NCBI RefSeq assembly: GCF_028877475.1
Contig: NZ_CP113527.1
Coordinates: forward strand, 1,419,501 to 1,483,500
Length of the DNA stretch: 64,000 nucleotides
Source of the DNA: Lysinibacillus irui
GTDB taxonomy: Bacteria > Bacillota > Bacilli > Bacillales_A > Planococcaceae
Direction: 5' to 3'
A program made the position numbers and the translations under genes. The notes under the pieces were generated by a model, which saw only the letters and a program-made list of their open reading frames with translations, did no database searches and had not been told where the DNA came from. Below are positions 26,956 through 36,587 of this stretch, in pieces; within the stretch, counting starts at the first letter, position 1, and each line of letters opens with the position of its first letter.

Positions 26956-27427
26956 AGTAGATTACAAATCACCAATTGGAGTAATTGAAATAGAGGGTAG
27001 TGATAGCGCTATTTATGGAATTAATTTTGCGGAGCGGGATGAAATTATCCATATTCCTCAACAAGATACACCGAAAGTTCTGATGGAGTGTGCCAAACAG
27101 TTGCAAGAGTATTTTATAGGTGAACGTCATGACTTTTCATTTCCCTACGTAGTTGAAGGAACAGACTTTCAACAAGCGGTTTGGCAAGCTTTACCGACTG
27201 TAAGCTATGGTGAAACGGCTTCCTATAAGGATATTGCGGTAGCTATTAACAATGAAAAAGCTGTAAGAGCTGTTGGTAGTGCAAATGGCAAAAATAATAT
27301 TAGTATCGTTGTTCCCTGTCATCGCATTATTGGCTCTAATGGAACGTTGACAGGGTATGGCGGCGGGATGTGGCGCAAAGAATGGCTTCTTCAGCATGAA
27401 CAAACCTATAAAAATCCATCAGAGTAA
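26942..27427 (+). CDS. ogt: Methylated-DNA-[protein]-cysteine S-methyltransferase
   Basis: A 161-residue suicide enzyme that repairs O6-methylguanine. Acceptor C126 lies in VVPCHRIIG; the recognition helix region TVSYGETASYKDIA and the asparagine hinge precede it. The start at 26942 has TGGAGG upstream inside alkA; a longer frame from 26882 lacks support. Corresponds to AdaB in the B. subtilis ada operon. Confidence 0.94.
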   Translation: MKKYKVDYKSPIGVIEIEGSDSAIYGINFAERDEIIHIPQQDTPKVLMECAKQLQEYFIGERHDFSFPYVVEGTDFQQAVWQALPTVSYGETASYKDIAVAINNEKAVRAVGSANGKNNISIVVPCHRIIGSNGTLTGYGGGMWRKEWLLQHEQTYKNPSE

Positions 27428-27627
27428 TATTTGTTTGAGTACCCTTCTTTGGTGGCAATATCACTGTGCAGCCATTTCTTAGGACTGTATAAAAAAGTGG
27501 TTATTGCAAAAAATAAGACCGTCAAAATGGCGGTTTTAATGACTAGTCTTTGTCATTTTATCGCTTCTTATGACACCTCTCTGCTAAGAAATTAGCTTGG
27601 AGTATAGACGATAAAGGAGGTGTACTC

Positions 27628-27957
27628 ATGAGCGTACTTTATAGAATTGCCTTAATATTAGTCATTATAGGTGCAATCAACTGGGGACTCATTGGATTCT
27701 TTAGATTTGATTTAGTGGCTTATTTATTTGGTGGACAAACTGCGGTCTTATCTCGATGGATATATGCCCTTGTTGGGCTTGCGGGACTGATCACGATTCC
27801 AATTCTGATGAAGCGATTTGAAGATGAGGAGGATGTAGATACATTCTCTCGTATGGACAGAAATCCTAGCTATGGTATGGAGGCTGGGGAAGAAGCAGAT
27901 TTTACTGAAGTAACAAAAAAAGAAGTAAAAACTGTAGAGAAAAAAGACAAAAAATAA
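27628..27957 (+). CDS. DUF378 family small membrane protein
   Basis: A 109-residue protein with two membrane helices (about 6-28 and 38-60) containing the family motif GAINWGLIGFFRFDLVAYLFG, then a charged tail rich in Glu and Lys. Related to B. subtilis YuzA-type proteins; function unknown. RBS AAAGGAGG. The tail is longer than in minimal DUF378 members. Confidence 0.8.
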   Translation: MSVLYRIALILVIIGAINWGLIGFFRFDLVAYLFGGQTAVLSRWIYALVGLAGLITIPILMKRFEDEEDVDTFSRMDRNPSYGMEAGEEADFTEVTKKEVKTVEKKDKK

Positions 27958-27964
27958 TGTATGT

Positions 27965-28032
27965 AAAAACGGGGTCCACCCGTTTTTGAGAAACATTCGT
28001 CTAGTTCCTTCAAGGGAGCTAGGCGAATGTTT
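27965..28032. terminator. Two adjacent hairpins between convergent genes
   Basis: A short hairpin (AAAACGGG...CCCGTTTT with T-run, 27965-27987) ends the DUF378 gene. A second long stem (AAACATTCG with CGAATGTTT, 27991-28032) lies toward the aminotransferase end. Confidence 0.75.
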
Positions 28033-28107
28033 ACTTTTAGAATTATTTATTTAGAAAAGGTTCAGCCATGGCCATGTTCCGAACAGCAAGTCAGCGATTT
28101 ATTCATG

Positions 28108-29469
28108 CTATTGTTTAATGGAATGTAATGCTTGTACAAAATTTTTAACGATGAAATCTTTCTCATCAGAGGAAATAATCAATGGGGGAGATAATGTCAG
28201 AACATTATTAAACCCAGCAACGGTTACGCCATTTTTCCCAATGATTAACCCCAGTTCCTTACACTGTGCAATCACTTTGTTTACAAGTGTGACATCGAGT
28301 GGTGTTTTGCTGTCTTTATCTTGTACAAGCTCTACGCCAATTAATAAGCCCTTACCGCGAATATCCCCAACATGTGGGTGCTCCTTTAATTGCTCCTGTA
28401 AGGCCGTAAGAAGCGTAGCACCAAGTGTAGCAGAGTGAGTAAATAAATTTTCCTGCTCCATTATTTCAATATTTTTCAATGCTACAGCACAAGCTGCTGG
28501 TGATCCACCGAACGTATTGACATGGCGGAAAAAGTCATATTCCTCACTACCTGCAAAAGCCTCGTAAATTTCACGTCGAACGGCAGTTGCTGATAGTGGC
28601 ATATAAGCGCTTGTCAAACCCTTTGCCATTGTAACAATGTCAGGCTGAATGCCGTAATTTTGGAACCCGAAAGCTTTGCCTGTACGTCCAAAACCACAAA
28701 TTACTTCATCGACAATGAGCAGTGCGCCATGCTTCTCACAAATAGCTTTGACTCCTTGTAGGTAGTTGTCGTGAGGCATAATCACACCACCACCTGTAAT
28801 GATAGGCTCCATAATGACTGCAGCAATTGAATCTGACATTTCCCATGTCATTACATGATCGATCGCTTGCACAGATGGCAGTGCACAAGGATCTTTACTT
28901 TTAATATGGTCTTCATTTGCACGATACGAGTCAGGTGGTGTGACATGTAAAAAACCAGGTGCTAATGGCTCGTATTTATATTTACGTTGAGCTTGTCCTG
29001 TAGCGGCTAATGCACCCATCGAACTACCATGATATGCACGGTAACGAGAAATGATTTTTGTTCGATTGACGTGTCCTTTTTGTTGATGATATTGTCGAGC
29101 AATTTTAAAAGCAGCCTCATTTGCTTCAGAGCCGCTATTAGAGAAAAAGACGACATAGTCATCCCCTAATAGCTCACTTATCTTTTCACTTAGCTGGATG
29201 GCGGGAATATGGCCAACAGATAAAGGTGTATACGTATTTTCAAGTAACTGCTCATAGGCAACTTTCGCAATGTCTTCTCGGCCATAGCCAACATTTACGC
29301 ACCATAAACCAGCCATAGCATCTAAATAACGTTTTCCTTCAATGTCGGTAATCCATGCTCCTTTAGAAGATTGGACAATCATCGTAGCATTCGGATTATA
29401 TGGTTTCATTGAATGCCATACATATTGTTCATCCTTCACTTGCCAATTTGGACTTGTTACATTTGTCAC
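28108..29469 (-). CDS. Class III (omega-amino acid) aminotransferase, probable beta-alanine transaminase
   Basis: A 453-residue PLP enzyme of the class III family: FFSNSGSEANEAAFKIAR for cofactor phosphate, LLIVDEVICGFGRTGK with the PLP-binding aspartate, and the Schiff-base lysine in TMAKGLTSAYMP. Its place in a reductive pyrimidine degradation locus suggests that it removes the amino group of beta-alanine or 3-aminoisobutyrate, the pathway's end products. GTG start at 29469 with AAGGAG nine bases upstream. Substrate inferred from context only. Confidence 0.82.
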   Translation of the reverse strand: MTNVTSPNWQVKDEQYVWHSMKPYNPNATMIVQSSKGAWITDIEGKRYLDAMAGLWCVNVGYGREDIAKVAYEQLLENTYTPLSVGHIPAIQLSEKISELLGDDYVVFFSNSGSEANEAAFKIARQYHQQKGHVNRTKIISRYRAYHGSSMGALAATGQAQRKYKYEPLAPGFLHVTPPDSYRANEDHIKSKDPCALPSVQAIDHVMTWEMSDSIAAVIMEPIITGGGVIMPHDNYLQGVKAICEKHGALLIVDEVICGFGRTGKAFGFQNYGIQPDIVTMAKGLTSAYMPLSATAVRREIYEAFAGSEEYDFFRHVNTFGGSPAACAVALKNIEIMEQENLFTHSATLGATLLTALQEQLKEHPHVGDIRGKGLLIGVELVQDKDSKTPLDVTLVNKVIAQCKELGLIIGKNGVTVAGFNNVLTLSPPLIISSDEKDFIVKNFVQALHSIKQ

Positions 29470-29639
29470 AAAGCTTCACTCCTTCTTAACAGGTAGATGA
29501 TTAGCATGCATACGTTTTAGTCGGATGTGGACAATAAAATGCACAGTAGTCCCCATTTATACTTTATATGTATGCAGCCAAAATTTTAGAAGGAGGATTT
29601 ATAAATAGAAAATCCAGATAATTAAACAACCTGCTAATT

Positions 29640-30809
29640 CTATTGATGTGTTAAAACATCCTCTATTAAAAAGGCAATATATAAGTTTGTCTTTGTAAAG
29701 GAGTTGCTTAAGTCAATATCCAATAGCATTTCGATTTTTTTTATTTTATAAAGGACCGTATTGCGATGAATAAATTGTCGTTCACTAATCCGACTTGTAC
29801 TGCCATTCTCTTCAACAAATACACGTAAAAAAGGGACATAATCAGTATTGTGCATTTCATCATAGCGATAGAGCTGGCCTAAAATATCCTGACTAAAGGA
29901 CTTCATCAATCGTTGGTTTTGCACCGCCATCAGAATTTTATAGGCACCAATTTCTTTATAGCTATATAAGTAACGGTTGTTATGGAGCTGTGCTAAATGA
30001 AGGACCATTAAAGATTCATCATAGCTTTTGCGAACATTTTCGAGCTCTTTATGGTAGTTGCCTTTTCCAATAATAATATCCAAGTAACCATTTTTTAATG
30101 TGATTTTATCGTAGATTTCTTCAACGATTTTTGAGAAGGGTGTATTTGGTGTAATGATTTGTGCTTTATCAATTAAAAAAATGAGGTAATTTTTATGCTT
30201 TAATTTTAAGAAGCGTTGATAGCGATTTTGAAAAGCAAATTGTATCATCACTTCATAACGATCGATGGTGGCTTGCGTGCCAGTCGTTGTGCAAGTAATG
30301 ATCGCTAATTCTCTTCCTTGAGGAAATCCTAGCTGTGCTAATTGATCTTTTATAGAGTTAGCGTTTGCTTTGTAATGAAAAAGTAGATTGAACAGAACCT
30401 TTTCTTCGATGGAAAGCTCTTGATGGTGGTTGGCAATAAACTGAAAGGTAGTTTTTAATAGATCAGCAATACGGTAACTCCATGGCATTTGAAAAATAGG
30501 GAAATCATGTTGGTTTGCAAAAGAGATGACGGCTTCAGGAATAGTAGGAATGAATGGCCCTATGTTGATAATAAAGCCCGCTACTTTTTTCGCGTACGCT
30601 TGTTTGACAAGCTGTTCTAGAGAATCTTCCTGTGCATCTAAATTAATGCCTGTTGTGACGACTAATTCATTGGGTCTACAAAACATAATTAGATCATTGC
30701 TTTCCACAACATTAATACCAGTAACTCTGCGATACGTACCACTATGTCCAGCGACTAATGTAAGCATTGGGAATTGAATTCCCTCAACAATTTTACGAAT
30801 CGTCCCCAT
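29640..30809 (-). CDS. PucR family transcriptional regulator
   Basis: A 389-residue regulator: N-terminal PucR ligand domain (about 5-125), central GGDEF-like/CdaR linker and C-terminal PucR helix-turn-helix (about 330-385, SRISERQFIHRNTVLYKIKKIE). Divergent from the pyrimidine catabolic operon, which it most likely activates in response to a pathway intermediate. ATG after a G-rich RBS (GGGGGGG). The shared intergenic region contains a perfect inverted repeat at 30851-30866. Confidence 0.88.
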   Translation of the reverse strand: MGTIRKIVEGIQFPMLTLVAGHSGTYRRVTGINVVESNDLIMFCRPNELVVTTGINLDAQEDSLEQLVKQAYAKKVAGFIINIGPFIPTIPEAVISFANQHDFPIFQMPWSYRIADLLKTTFQFIANHHQELSIEEKVLFNLLFHYKANANSIKDQLAQLGFPQGRELAIITCTTTGTQATIDRYEVMIQFAFQNRYQRFLKLKHKNYLIFLIDKAQIITPNTPFSKIVEEIYDKITLKNGYLDIIIGKGNYHKELENVRKSYDESLMVLHLAQLHNNRYLYSYKEIGAYKILMAVQNQRLMKSFSQDILGQLYRYDEMHNTDYVPFLRVFVEENGSTSRISERQFIHRNTVLYKIKKIEMLLDIDLSNSFTKTNLYIAFLIEDVLTHQ

Positions 30810-30850
30810 ATTTTCCCCCCCTTAATTATGAACATAACTTACCATATATA

Positions 30851-30866
30851 ATGTGCAGTTGCACAT
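30851..30866. promoter_or_regulatory. Perfect inverted repeat, candidate PucR operator
   Basis: ATGTGCA GT TGCACAT: seven-base perfect arms with a two-base centre in the divergent promoter region between the PucR gene and the pyrimidine operon. Its position 42 bp before the regulator's start and 85 bp before the first catabolic gene suits control of both directions. Assignment to PucR is inference. Confidence 0.55.
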
Positions 30867-30950
30867 ATTTTTTTAGTTTACTTTCCATATCTCACAAATT
30901 TTATCTATTTTAGAATGTTTAATAACTACTGTGAAAGAGAGGACTTGCAT

Positions 30951-32195
30951 ATGTATAAATGTAATAGTAGACGATTGCAAGAGTTAATTGAACAGTTCAG
31001 TCAATTTGGAGCCACTGACAATGGTGGCGTTACACGTTTATCTCTTTCGGATGAGGATGTTTTAGCTAGAAACTATTTTTGTGAATGTTGTAAAGCGTTA
31101 GGTATGGATATACAGGTGGATGATATGGGAAATATTTATGCCACTCTTCCTGGCAAAAAGGATATGCCACCTATCGTCATGGGTTCCCATATAGATTCAG
31201 TTGAAAAAGGTGGGAGATTTGATGGCGTGTTAGGTGTACTTACAGCTATCGAGGCCATTCGAACAATTAAGGAAAATGAAATTGAGATGGATATCCCACT
31301 TATGATTGTGAATTTTACCAATGAAGAGGGCGCACGTTTTGACCCGGCCATGATGAGTTCAGGGGTAATTACCTCAAAATTCGACAAAGAAAAAATGCTG
31401 CAATCTACAGATAAAAATGGTATTCGCTTTCACGAAGCATTACAGGCAAGTGGCTATGAGGGAGAGCAAGAAAATCGACTAAAAGAAGCACTTGCTTATA
31501 TTGAATTGCACATTGAACAAGGACCCGTTTTAGAGGCAAAACAACGTGAAATCGGTGTTGTCGAAGGTGTGCTCGGCATGGTCTGCTATGAAATTACGAT
31601 TACTGGACAATCAAATCATGCGGGTACAACACCGATGTCGATGCGTAAAGACCCGATGATTGTAGCATCGACGATTATTACAGAGCTCCATGAGCAATTA
31701 GGGAAAATTGACGAACAACTTGTTTTTACCTTTGGTCGCATGAATGTTTCGCCAAATATTCATACAGTCATCCCGAATAAGGTGACATTTACCATCGATT
31801 CACGCCATCAAGATCCAGAGGTGATGCAACAGGTTGAGGATATTCTTAATGCGCTTCCAGAGACAGCAGGAGGTTGCAGCATTCATCCTACTAAACTATG
31901 GGGGAGAGAGACAGTGTATTTTGATGCAGCCATTTGCGATGAAGTAGAAAGAGCATGTCAGAGCTTCGGCTATTCTGCACATCGTATGTTTAGTGGGGCT
32001 GGACATGATGCCCAGTATATGGCGAGTATGGTTCCGTCCGCCATGATTTTTGTCCCAAGTATTGAAGGCAAGAGTCATTGTGAGGAGGAGGAAACAACAT
32101 ATGAAGATTGTGCAAAAGGTGCAGATATTTTGCTCGAAACAGTTTTAACGCTGCAAACAAAGTTTAGTATAGGTGAAACATATACATTGCATTAA
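30951..32195 (+). CDS. M20-family N-carbamoyl amidohydrolase (probable beta-ureidopropionase)
   Basis: A 414-residue zinc-dependent hydrolase of the hydantoinase/carbamoylase family. Metal motifs: GSHIDSVEKGGRFDG, NEEGARF and ELHIEQGPVLE; dimerisation lid with SNHAGTTPMSMRKD; GAGHDAQYMA near the end. In this locus it should hydrolyse N-carbamoyl-beta-alanine to beta-alanine, CO2 and ammonia; allantoate or L-carbamoyl amino acids are alternatives in this family. Start at 30951 with GAGAGGA; the longer frame from 30915 lacks an RBS. Confidence 0.85.
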   Translation: MYKCNSRRLQELIEQFSQFGATDNGGVTRLSLSDEDVLARNYFCECCKALGMDIQVDDMGNIYATLPGKKDMPPIVMGSHIDSVEKGGRFDGVLGVLTAIEAIRTIKENEIEMDIPLMIVNFTNEEGARFDPAMMSSGVITSKFDKEKMLQSTDKNGIRFHEALQASGYEGEQENRLKEALAYIELHIEQGPVLEAKQREIGVVEGVLGMVCYEITITGQSNHAGTTPMSMRKDPMIVASTIITELHEQLGKIDEQLVFTFGRMNVSPNIHTVIPNKVTFTIDSRHQDPEVMQQVEDILNALPETAGGCSIHPTKLWGRETVYFDAAICDEVERACQSFGYSAHRMFSGAGHDAQYMASMVPSAMIFVPSIEGKSHCEEEETTYEDCAKGADILLETVLTLQTKFSIGETYTLH

Positions 32196-32239
32196 ACATC
32201 AAGCATTCTCTAATTTTGTAATGAAGGGTGAGGGGCACA

Positions 32240-33643
32240 ATGAAAAAAATCATTAAAGGTGGACGAGTAGCAACAGCTGCTGATGTATTTGAGGCAGATA
32301 TTCTAATTGACAACGGTAAAATTGTTCAAATTGGCCAGAACTTAACGGATGCTGGCGCTGAAATCATTGATGCGACAGGTAAGTACGTATTGCCTGGTGG
32401 CATTGATCCTCATACGCATTTAGATATGCCATTCAATAATACAGTGACAGATGACGATTGGAAATCAGGTACGATAGCCGCAGCTTTTGGTGGGACAACT
32501 ACTATTTTAGATTTTTGTTTAACAGCGGGAGAAGAAAAATTATCGACAGCAGTGGAGAAATGGCATGAAAAGGCGAAAGGAAAGTCTGCTATTGACTATG
32601 GTTTCCATCTGATGATTGGTGATTTAACACCTGAAACAGAAGCTGAATTACCCCAACTATTAGAGCAGGAGGGCATTACTTCTGTAAAAGTCTTTATGGC
32701 TTATGCAAAAGAATTCCAAGCGACAGATCGTACACTATTTAAAGCCTTTAAAATCGCCAAAGATCTTGGCGCAGTGGTCATGGTGCATTGTGAAAATGGC
32801 TCTGTCATTGATGAGCTTGTCGAGGAAGCAAGACGTGCGGGACATAAAGAACCGATTTATCATGCACTGACTCGACCAGCCGAATTAGAGGGTGAGGCGA
32901 CAAAGCGTGCCATCGAATTAGCTCATATAGCAGGAGCGAAGCTATATGTGGTTCATGTAACATGTAAAGAAGCAGTAGATGAAATTATTGCAGCTCGTGA
33001 AAAAGGGTATGACGTCTATGGTGAAACATGTCCACCATATTTAACACTCGATCAATCAGCTTTAGCGCAGCCAGGCTTTGAGGGAGCAAAATATGTCTGG
33101 TCACCACCACTTCGTCCGAAATATCATCAAGAACATTTATGGAATGCATTAAAGGCCAAGCAGCTACAGACAATTGGCTCTGACCAATGCTCTTTTAGCT
33201 TTAAGGGTAAAAAACAGCTTGGCCTAAATGATTTCTCAAAAATTCCAAACGGTGGGCCATTCATTGAGGATCGCTTTAGTATTTTATATTCGGAAGGTGT
33301 TGCAAAAGGTAGAATTACAATCCATGAATTTGTTGATATGATTTCTACAAGTGCAGCCAAAATATTTGGGCTATTCCCGCAAAAAGGAACGATTGCTATC
33401 GGTTCAGATGCGGATATCGTAATTTTTGATCCAGAGGCAAAACGCCAAATTTCTGCTAAAACACATCACATGAATGTGGACTATAACCCTTATGAAGGCT
33501 GGGACGTTACAGGTGAGCCGGTTAGCGTACTGGTTCGTGGGGAATATGTCATTAAAAATAAAGAATTTGTAGGGGTACTTGGTAGTGGACAATATATTAA
33601 ACGTCCATTAAAAACAGTGGCTGCGGAAGCACTAAATATTTAG
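32240..33643 (+). CDS. Dihydropyrimidinase
   Basis: A 467-residue amidohydrolase of the D-hydantoinase/dihydropyrimidinase type that opens dihydrouracil to N-carbamoyl-beta-alanine. Metal residues in GGIDPHTHLDMPF, the carboxylated lysine in SVKVFMAYAK, MVHCENG, VVHVTCKEA and catalytic Asp in IGSDQCSF. RBS GGGTGAGGGG, ATG at 32240. Second enzyme of the reductive pyrimidine pathway; lies between the carbamoylase and the dehydrogenase genes. Confidence 0.92.
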   Translation: MKKIIKGGRVATAADVFEADILIDNGKIVQIGQNLTDAGAEIIDATGKYVLPGGIDPHTHLDMPFNNTVTDDDWKSGTIAAAFGGTTTILDFCLTAGEEKLSTAVEKWHEKAKGKSAIDYGFHLMIGDLTPETEAELPQLLEQEGITSVKVFMAYAKEFQATDRTLFKAFKIAKDLGAVVMVHCENGSVIDELVEEARRAGHKEPIYHALTRPAELEGEATKRAIELAHIAGAKLYVVHVTCKEAVDEIIAAREKGYDVYGETCPPYLTLDQSALAQPGFEGAKYVWSPPLRPKYHQEHLWNALKAKQLQTIGSDQCSFSFKGKKQLGLNDFSKIPNGGPFIEDRFSILYSEGVAKGRITIHEFVDMISTSAAKIFGLFPQKGTIAIGSDADIVIFDPEAKRQISAKTHHMNVDYNPYEGWDVTGEPVSVLVRGEYVIKNKEFVGVLGSGQYIKRPLKTVAAEALNI

Positions 33644-33741
33644 CTTCCTTCAGTATAGGACCGATTGTTTTGATGGAGAGCAAAGCAATCGGTCTAGTAA
33701 TTGATGTACGGAAAAAATGCTCACATGAGGGGGATGTGGAA

Positions 33742-35109
33742 ATGGTTCCGATTCAAGAAAATGAAATGACCATACAGCTTAGACGTAATTTTATGGAATT
33801 AAAAAGCAAAATGACAAAGAATGAGGCTATTGAGGAAGCCAACCGTTGTCTGTATTGCTATGATGCACCATGTATTAAAGCTTGTCCAACAAGCATTCAA
33901 ATCCCAAATTTCATAAAAAAAATTGCATCTGGTAATATGAAGGGTTCTGCTACGACTATATTAGAAGCAAATCCTATTGGTGCAAGCTGTGCAAGGGTTT
34001 GTCCTACGGAAGAATTATGTGAAGGGGCGTGTGTCTTAAATTCTTCTACAAAGCCAATTAAAATTGGTGAGTTACAGCGTTATGCAACAGATTGGGCAAT
34101 GGAAACCAATACACAGCTATTTAAGCCAGGACAAAATAACGGACAAAAAGTAGCAATCATCGGGGCGGGTCCTGCTGGCTTATCAGCAGCACGAGAGCTT
34201 GGCCGTTTAGGCTACCAGGTAACAATCTATGAGGCAGAAGAGAAGGCTGGCGGACTAGGAAGCTATGGAATTGTGGCATTCCGTTTACCCAATGAAGTAG
34301 TGGATTGGGAAGTGGAGCAAATTGAACAGCTTGGCGTGAACATTCAAACGAATACAGCGGTCGGTGTGGATATTTCTGCTGATGAAATTTTGGCGCAATA
34401 TGACAGTGTAATTTTAGCTGTCGGTATGGGGGCTGTACCGAATCTGGGCATTGAAGGGGAAGATTTAGAAGGTGTGCATGATGCCATTGAGTTTGTTCGA
34501 AAAACAAAAATGGGACCGCTTACAAATGACATCGTTGGAAAAAAAGTAGCTGTTATTGGTGCTGGAAATACAGCAATTGATGGAGCTACAAGTGCGGTGC
34601 GATTAGGGGCAGAAAATGTACAAATTCTTTATCGCAGAACACAAAAAGAAATGACTGCTTACAAATTTGAATATGAATTTGCGAAGCAGGATGGTGTGGA
34701 ATTTAAATGGCTGACTGCGCCGAAGAAAATTATTGGCGATGAAGCTGGCAAGGTGACAGGTATTGAGTGTGTAAAAATGAAGCTTGGTGAGACAGGTCCT
34801 GATGGTCGACAAAGACCAGAAGAGGTCCAAGACTCTAATTTTATTATTGAAGTGGATGCTGTCATTAAAGCGATTGGGCAAACTCGTTTTGTTTCATTAA
34901 TCGAAGCCTTTGGATTGGCTCATACAAACGGTGTTGTCGATATTGATGAGGCGACAATGCAAACGTCTAATGACAAAGTATTTGCCTGTGGAGATGTTGT
35001 CTTTGGCAATGGACAGGGTGAAGCGATGGTGGTGACCGCTGTGCAGCAAGGGAAAGATGCAGCATATAAGATTCATGAACGTTTAAGAAAACCAAGTGAG
35101 ATTGCATAA
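33742..35109 (+). CDS. preT: NAD-dependent dihydropyrimidine dehydrogenase subunit PreT
   Basis: A 455-residue flavoprotein with N-terminal iron-sulfur cysteines (CLYCYDAPCIKACP and CARVCPTEELCEGAC), then FAD-binding GAGPAGLSAARELG and NAD-binding GAGNTAIDGA. It passes electrons between NADH and PreA for uracil/thymine reduction. The start at 33742 follows GAGGGGG; the frame is open from 33670, but those codons show no family similarity. Next to preA, separated by 81 bp. Confidence 0.9.
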   Translation: MVPIQENEMTIQLRRNFMELKSKMTKNEAIEEANRCLYCYDAPCIKACPTSIQIPNFIKKIASGNMKGSATTILEANPIGASCARVCPTEELCEGACVLNSSTKPIKIGELQRYATDWAMETNTQLFKPGQNNGQKVAIIGAGPAGLSAARELGRLGYQVTIYEAEEKAGGLGSYGIVAFRLPNEVVDWEVEQIEQLGVNIQTNTAVGVDISADEILAQYDSVILAVGMGAVPNLGIEGEDLEGVHDAIEFVRKTKMGPLTNDIVGKKVAVIGAGNTAIDGATSAVRLGAENVQILYRRTQKEMTAYKFEYEFAKQDGVEFKWLTAPKKIIGDEAGKVTGIECVKMKLGETGPDGRQRPEEVQDSNFIIEVDAVIKAIGQTRFVSLIEAFGLAHTNGVVDIDEATMQTSNDKVFACGDVVFGNGQGEAMVVTAVQQGKDAAYKIHERLRKPSEIA

Positions 35110-35190
35110 AGTGAACCTTCAAACAGTGGGGGTTTTCTACATCCTTCACTGATTGTTAGTTTCACCAATCAGGATAAAGGGGGAACTTAC

Positions 35191-36453
35191 ATGGCAGACT
35201 TACGCATTAATTTAGCGGGCATCAAATCGCCGAATCCATTTTGGCTAGCATCCGCACCACCGACAAATTCGGGTTATCAAGTACAGCGTGCATTTGAAGC
35301 AGGCTGGGGTGGCGCTGTTTGGAAAACGTTAGGAGAACCGATTTTAAATGTGTCCTCCCGTTTTGCCGCTGTGAGTTTTAATGGTCAACGTGTGGCAGGC
35401 TTTAATAATATCGAATTAATTACGGATCGACCATTAGAAGTAAATTTACAAGAAATTTATGACACGAAAAAGAAATTTCCTAATCACGCAATTATTGCCT
35501 CCCTAATGGTGGAGCCGAAGCAGGAAAAGTGGCATGAAATTGTGAAGCGAGTAGAAGATGTGGGGGTTGATGGTCTTGAGCTTAACTTTGGTTGTCCACA
35601 TGGGATGGCAGAACGAGGCATGGGTTCTGCCTCTGGTCAAGTCCCTGAATTGGTGGAAAAACAAACGTACTGGGTAAAGGAAGCGGCACGTACACCTGTG
35701 ATTGTTAAGCTAACGCCAAACATTACGGATATTACAGTAACGGCGGAAGCAGCGACAAGAGGTGGAGCAGATGCAGTTAGTATGATTAATACAATTAATA
35801 GTTTAGCCGGTGTCGATTTAGATTCTTGGAACACTATACCGCATGTTGCAGGAAAAGGGGCGCACGGTGGCTATTGTGGTCCAGCTGTTAAACCGATTGC
35901 CCTCAATATGGTGGCCGAATGTGCGCGTAATCCATTAGTGAATGTACCGATTTCAGGTATTGGCGGCATCTCGAATTGGCAGGATGCAGCAGAATTTATT
36001 TTAATGGGTGCGACAGGCGTTCAGGTTTGTACAGCTGCAATGCACCATGGCTTTAGTATTGTAGAAGATATGATTGATGGTCTAAATAATTATTTGGACG
36101 ATAAAGGCCTAGCTTCAGTTATGGATTTAGTTGGTCGCTCTGTACAAAGGTATTCAAACTGGGGTGATTTAGATTTAAATTATAAAATTGTCGCAGAAAT
36201 TAATAACGATGTGTGTATTAATTGTAATAAGTGCCATATTGCCTGTGAGGATACATCTCATCAATGTATCGATCTGTATACAGAGGATGGCCGTCCAATG
36301 TTAAAAGTGCGAGAGGAAGATTGTGTCGGCTGTAATTTATGTTCCATTGTTTGTCCAGTCGAGGGTGCCATTTCAATGGTTGAACGTAAATCAACAATTC
36401 CACCAATGACTTGGAATGAACGCCAATCACTGCTTAGCAGTCTTTCCAAATAA
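35191..36453 (+). CDS. preA: NAD-dependent dihydropyrimidine dehydrogenase subunit PreA
   Basis: A 420-residue catalytic subunit: a dihydroorotate-dehydrogenase-like FMN barrel (1-330; NFGCPHGMAERGMG, KLTPNITDI, GIGGISNW) reduces uracil and thymine. The C-terminal ferredoxin domain has two 4Fe-4S sets (CINCNKCHIAC and CVGCNLCSIVCP). RBS AAGGGGG. First step of the reductive pathway. Confidence 0.93.
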   Translation: MADLRINLAGIKSPNPFWLASAPPTNSGYQVQRAFEAGWGGAVWKTLGEPILNVSSRFAAVSFNGQRVAGFNNIELITDRPLEVNLQEIYDTKKKFPNHAIIASLMVEPKQEKWHEIVKRVEDVGVDGLELNFGCPHGMAERGMGSASGQVPELVEKQTYWVKEAARTPVIVKLTPNITDITVTAEAATRGGADAVSMINTINSLAGVDLDSWNTIPHVAGKGAHGGYCGPAVKPIALNMVAECARNPLVNVPISGIGGISNWQDAAEFILMGATGVQVCTAAMHHGFSIVEDMIDGLNNYLDDKGLASVMDLVGRSVQRYSNWGDLDLNYKIVAEINNDVCINCNKCHIACEDTSHQCIDLYTEDGRPMLKVREEDCVGCNLCSIVCPVEGAISMVERKSTIPPMTWNERQSLLSSLSK

Positions 36454-36587
36454 AGAACCTTTTATCGTGAATGAAGATTAAAGATAAATAAAATCGAAAT
36501 TCCACCTTCCTTCAGCCATTTTTAGTGAGGGAAGGCTTAACTTCAAGTAGGTTGTCACGGAAATTTAAGAAAAAGGAGAGAAATAGG

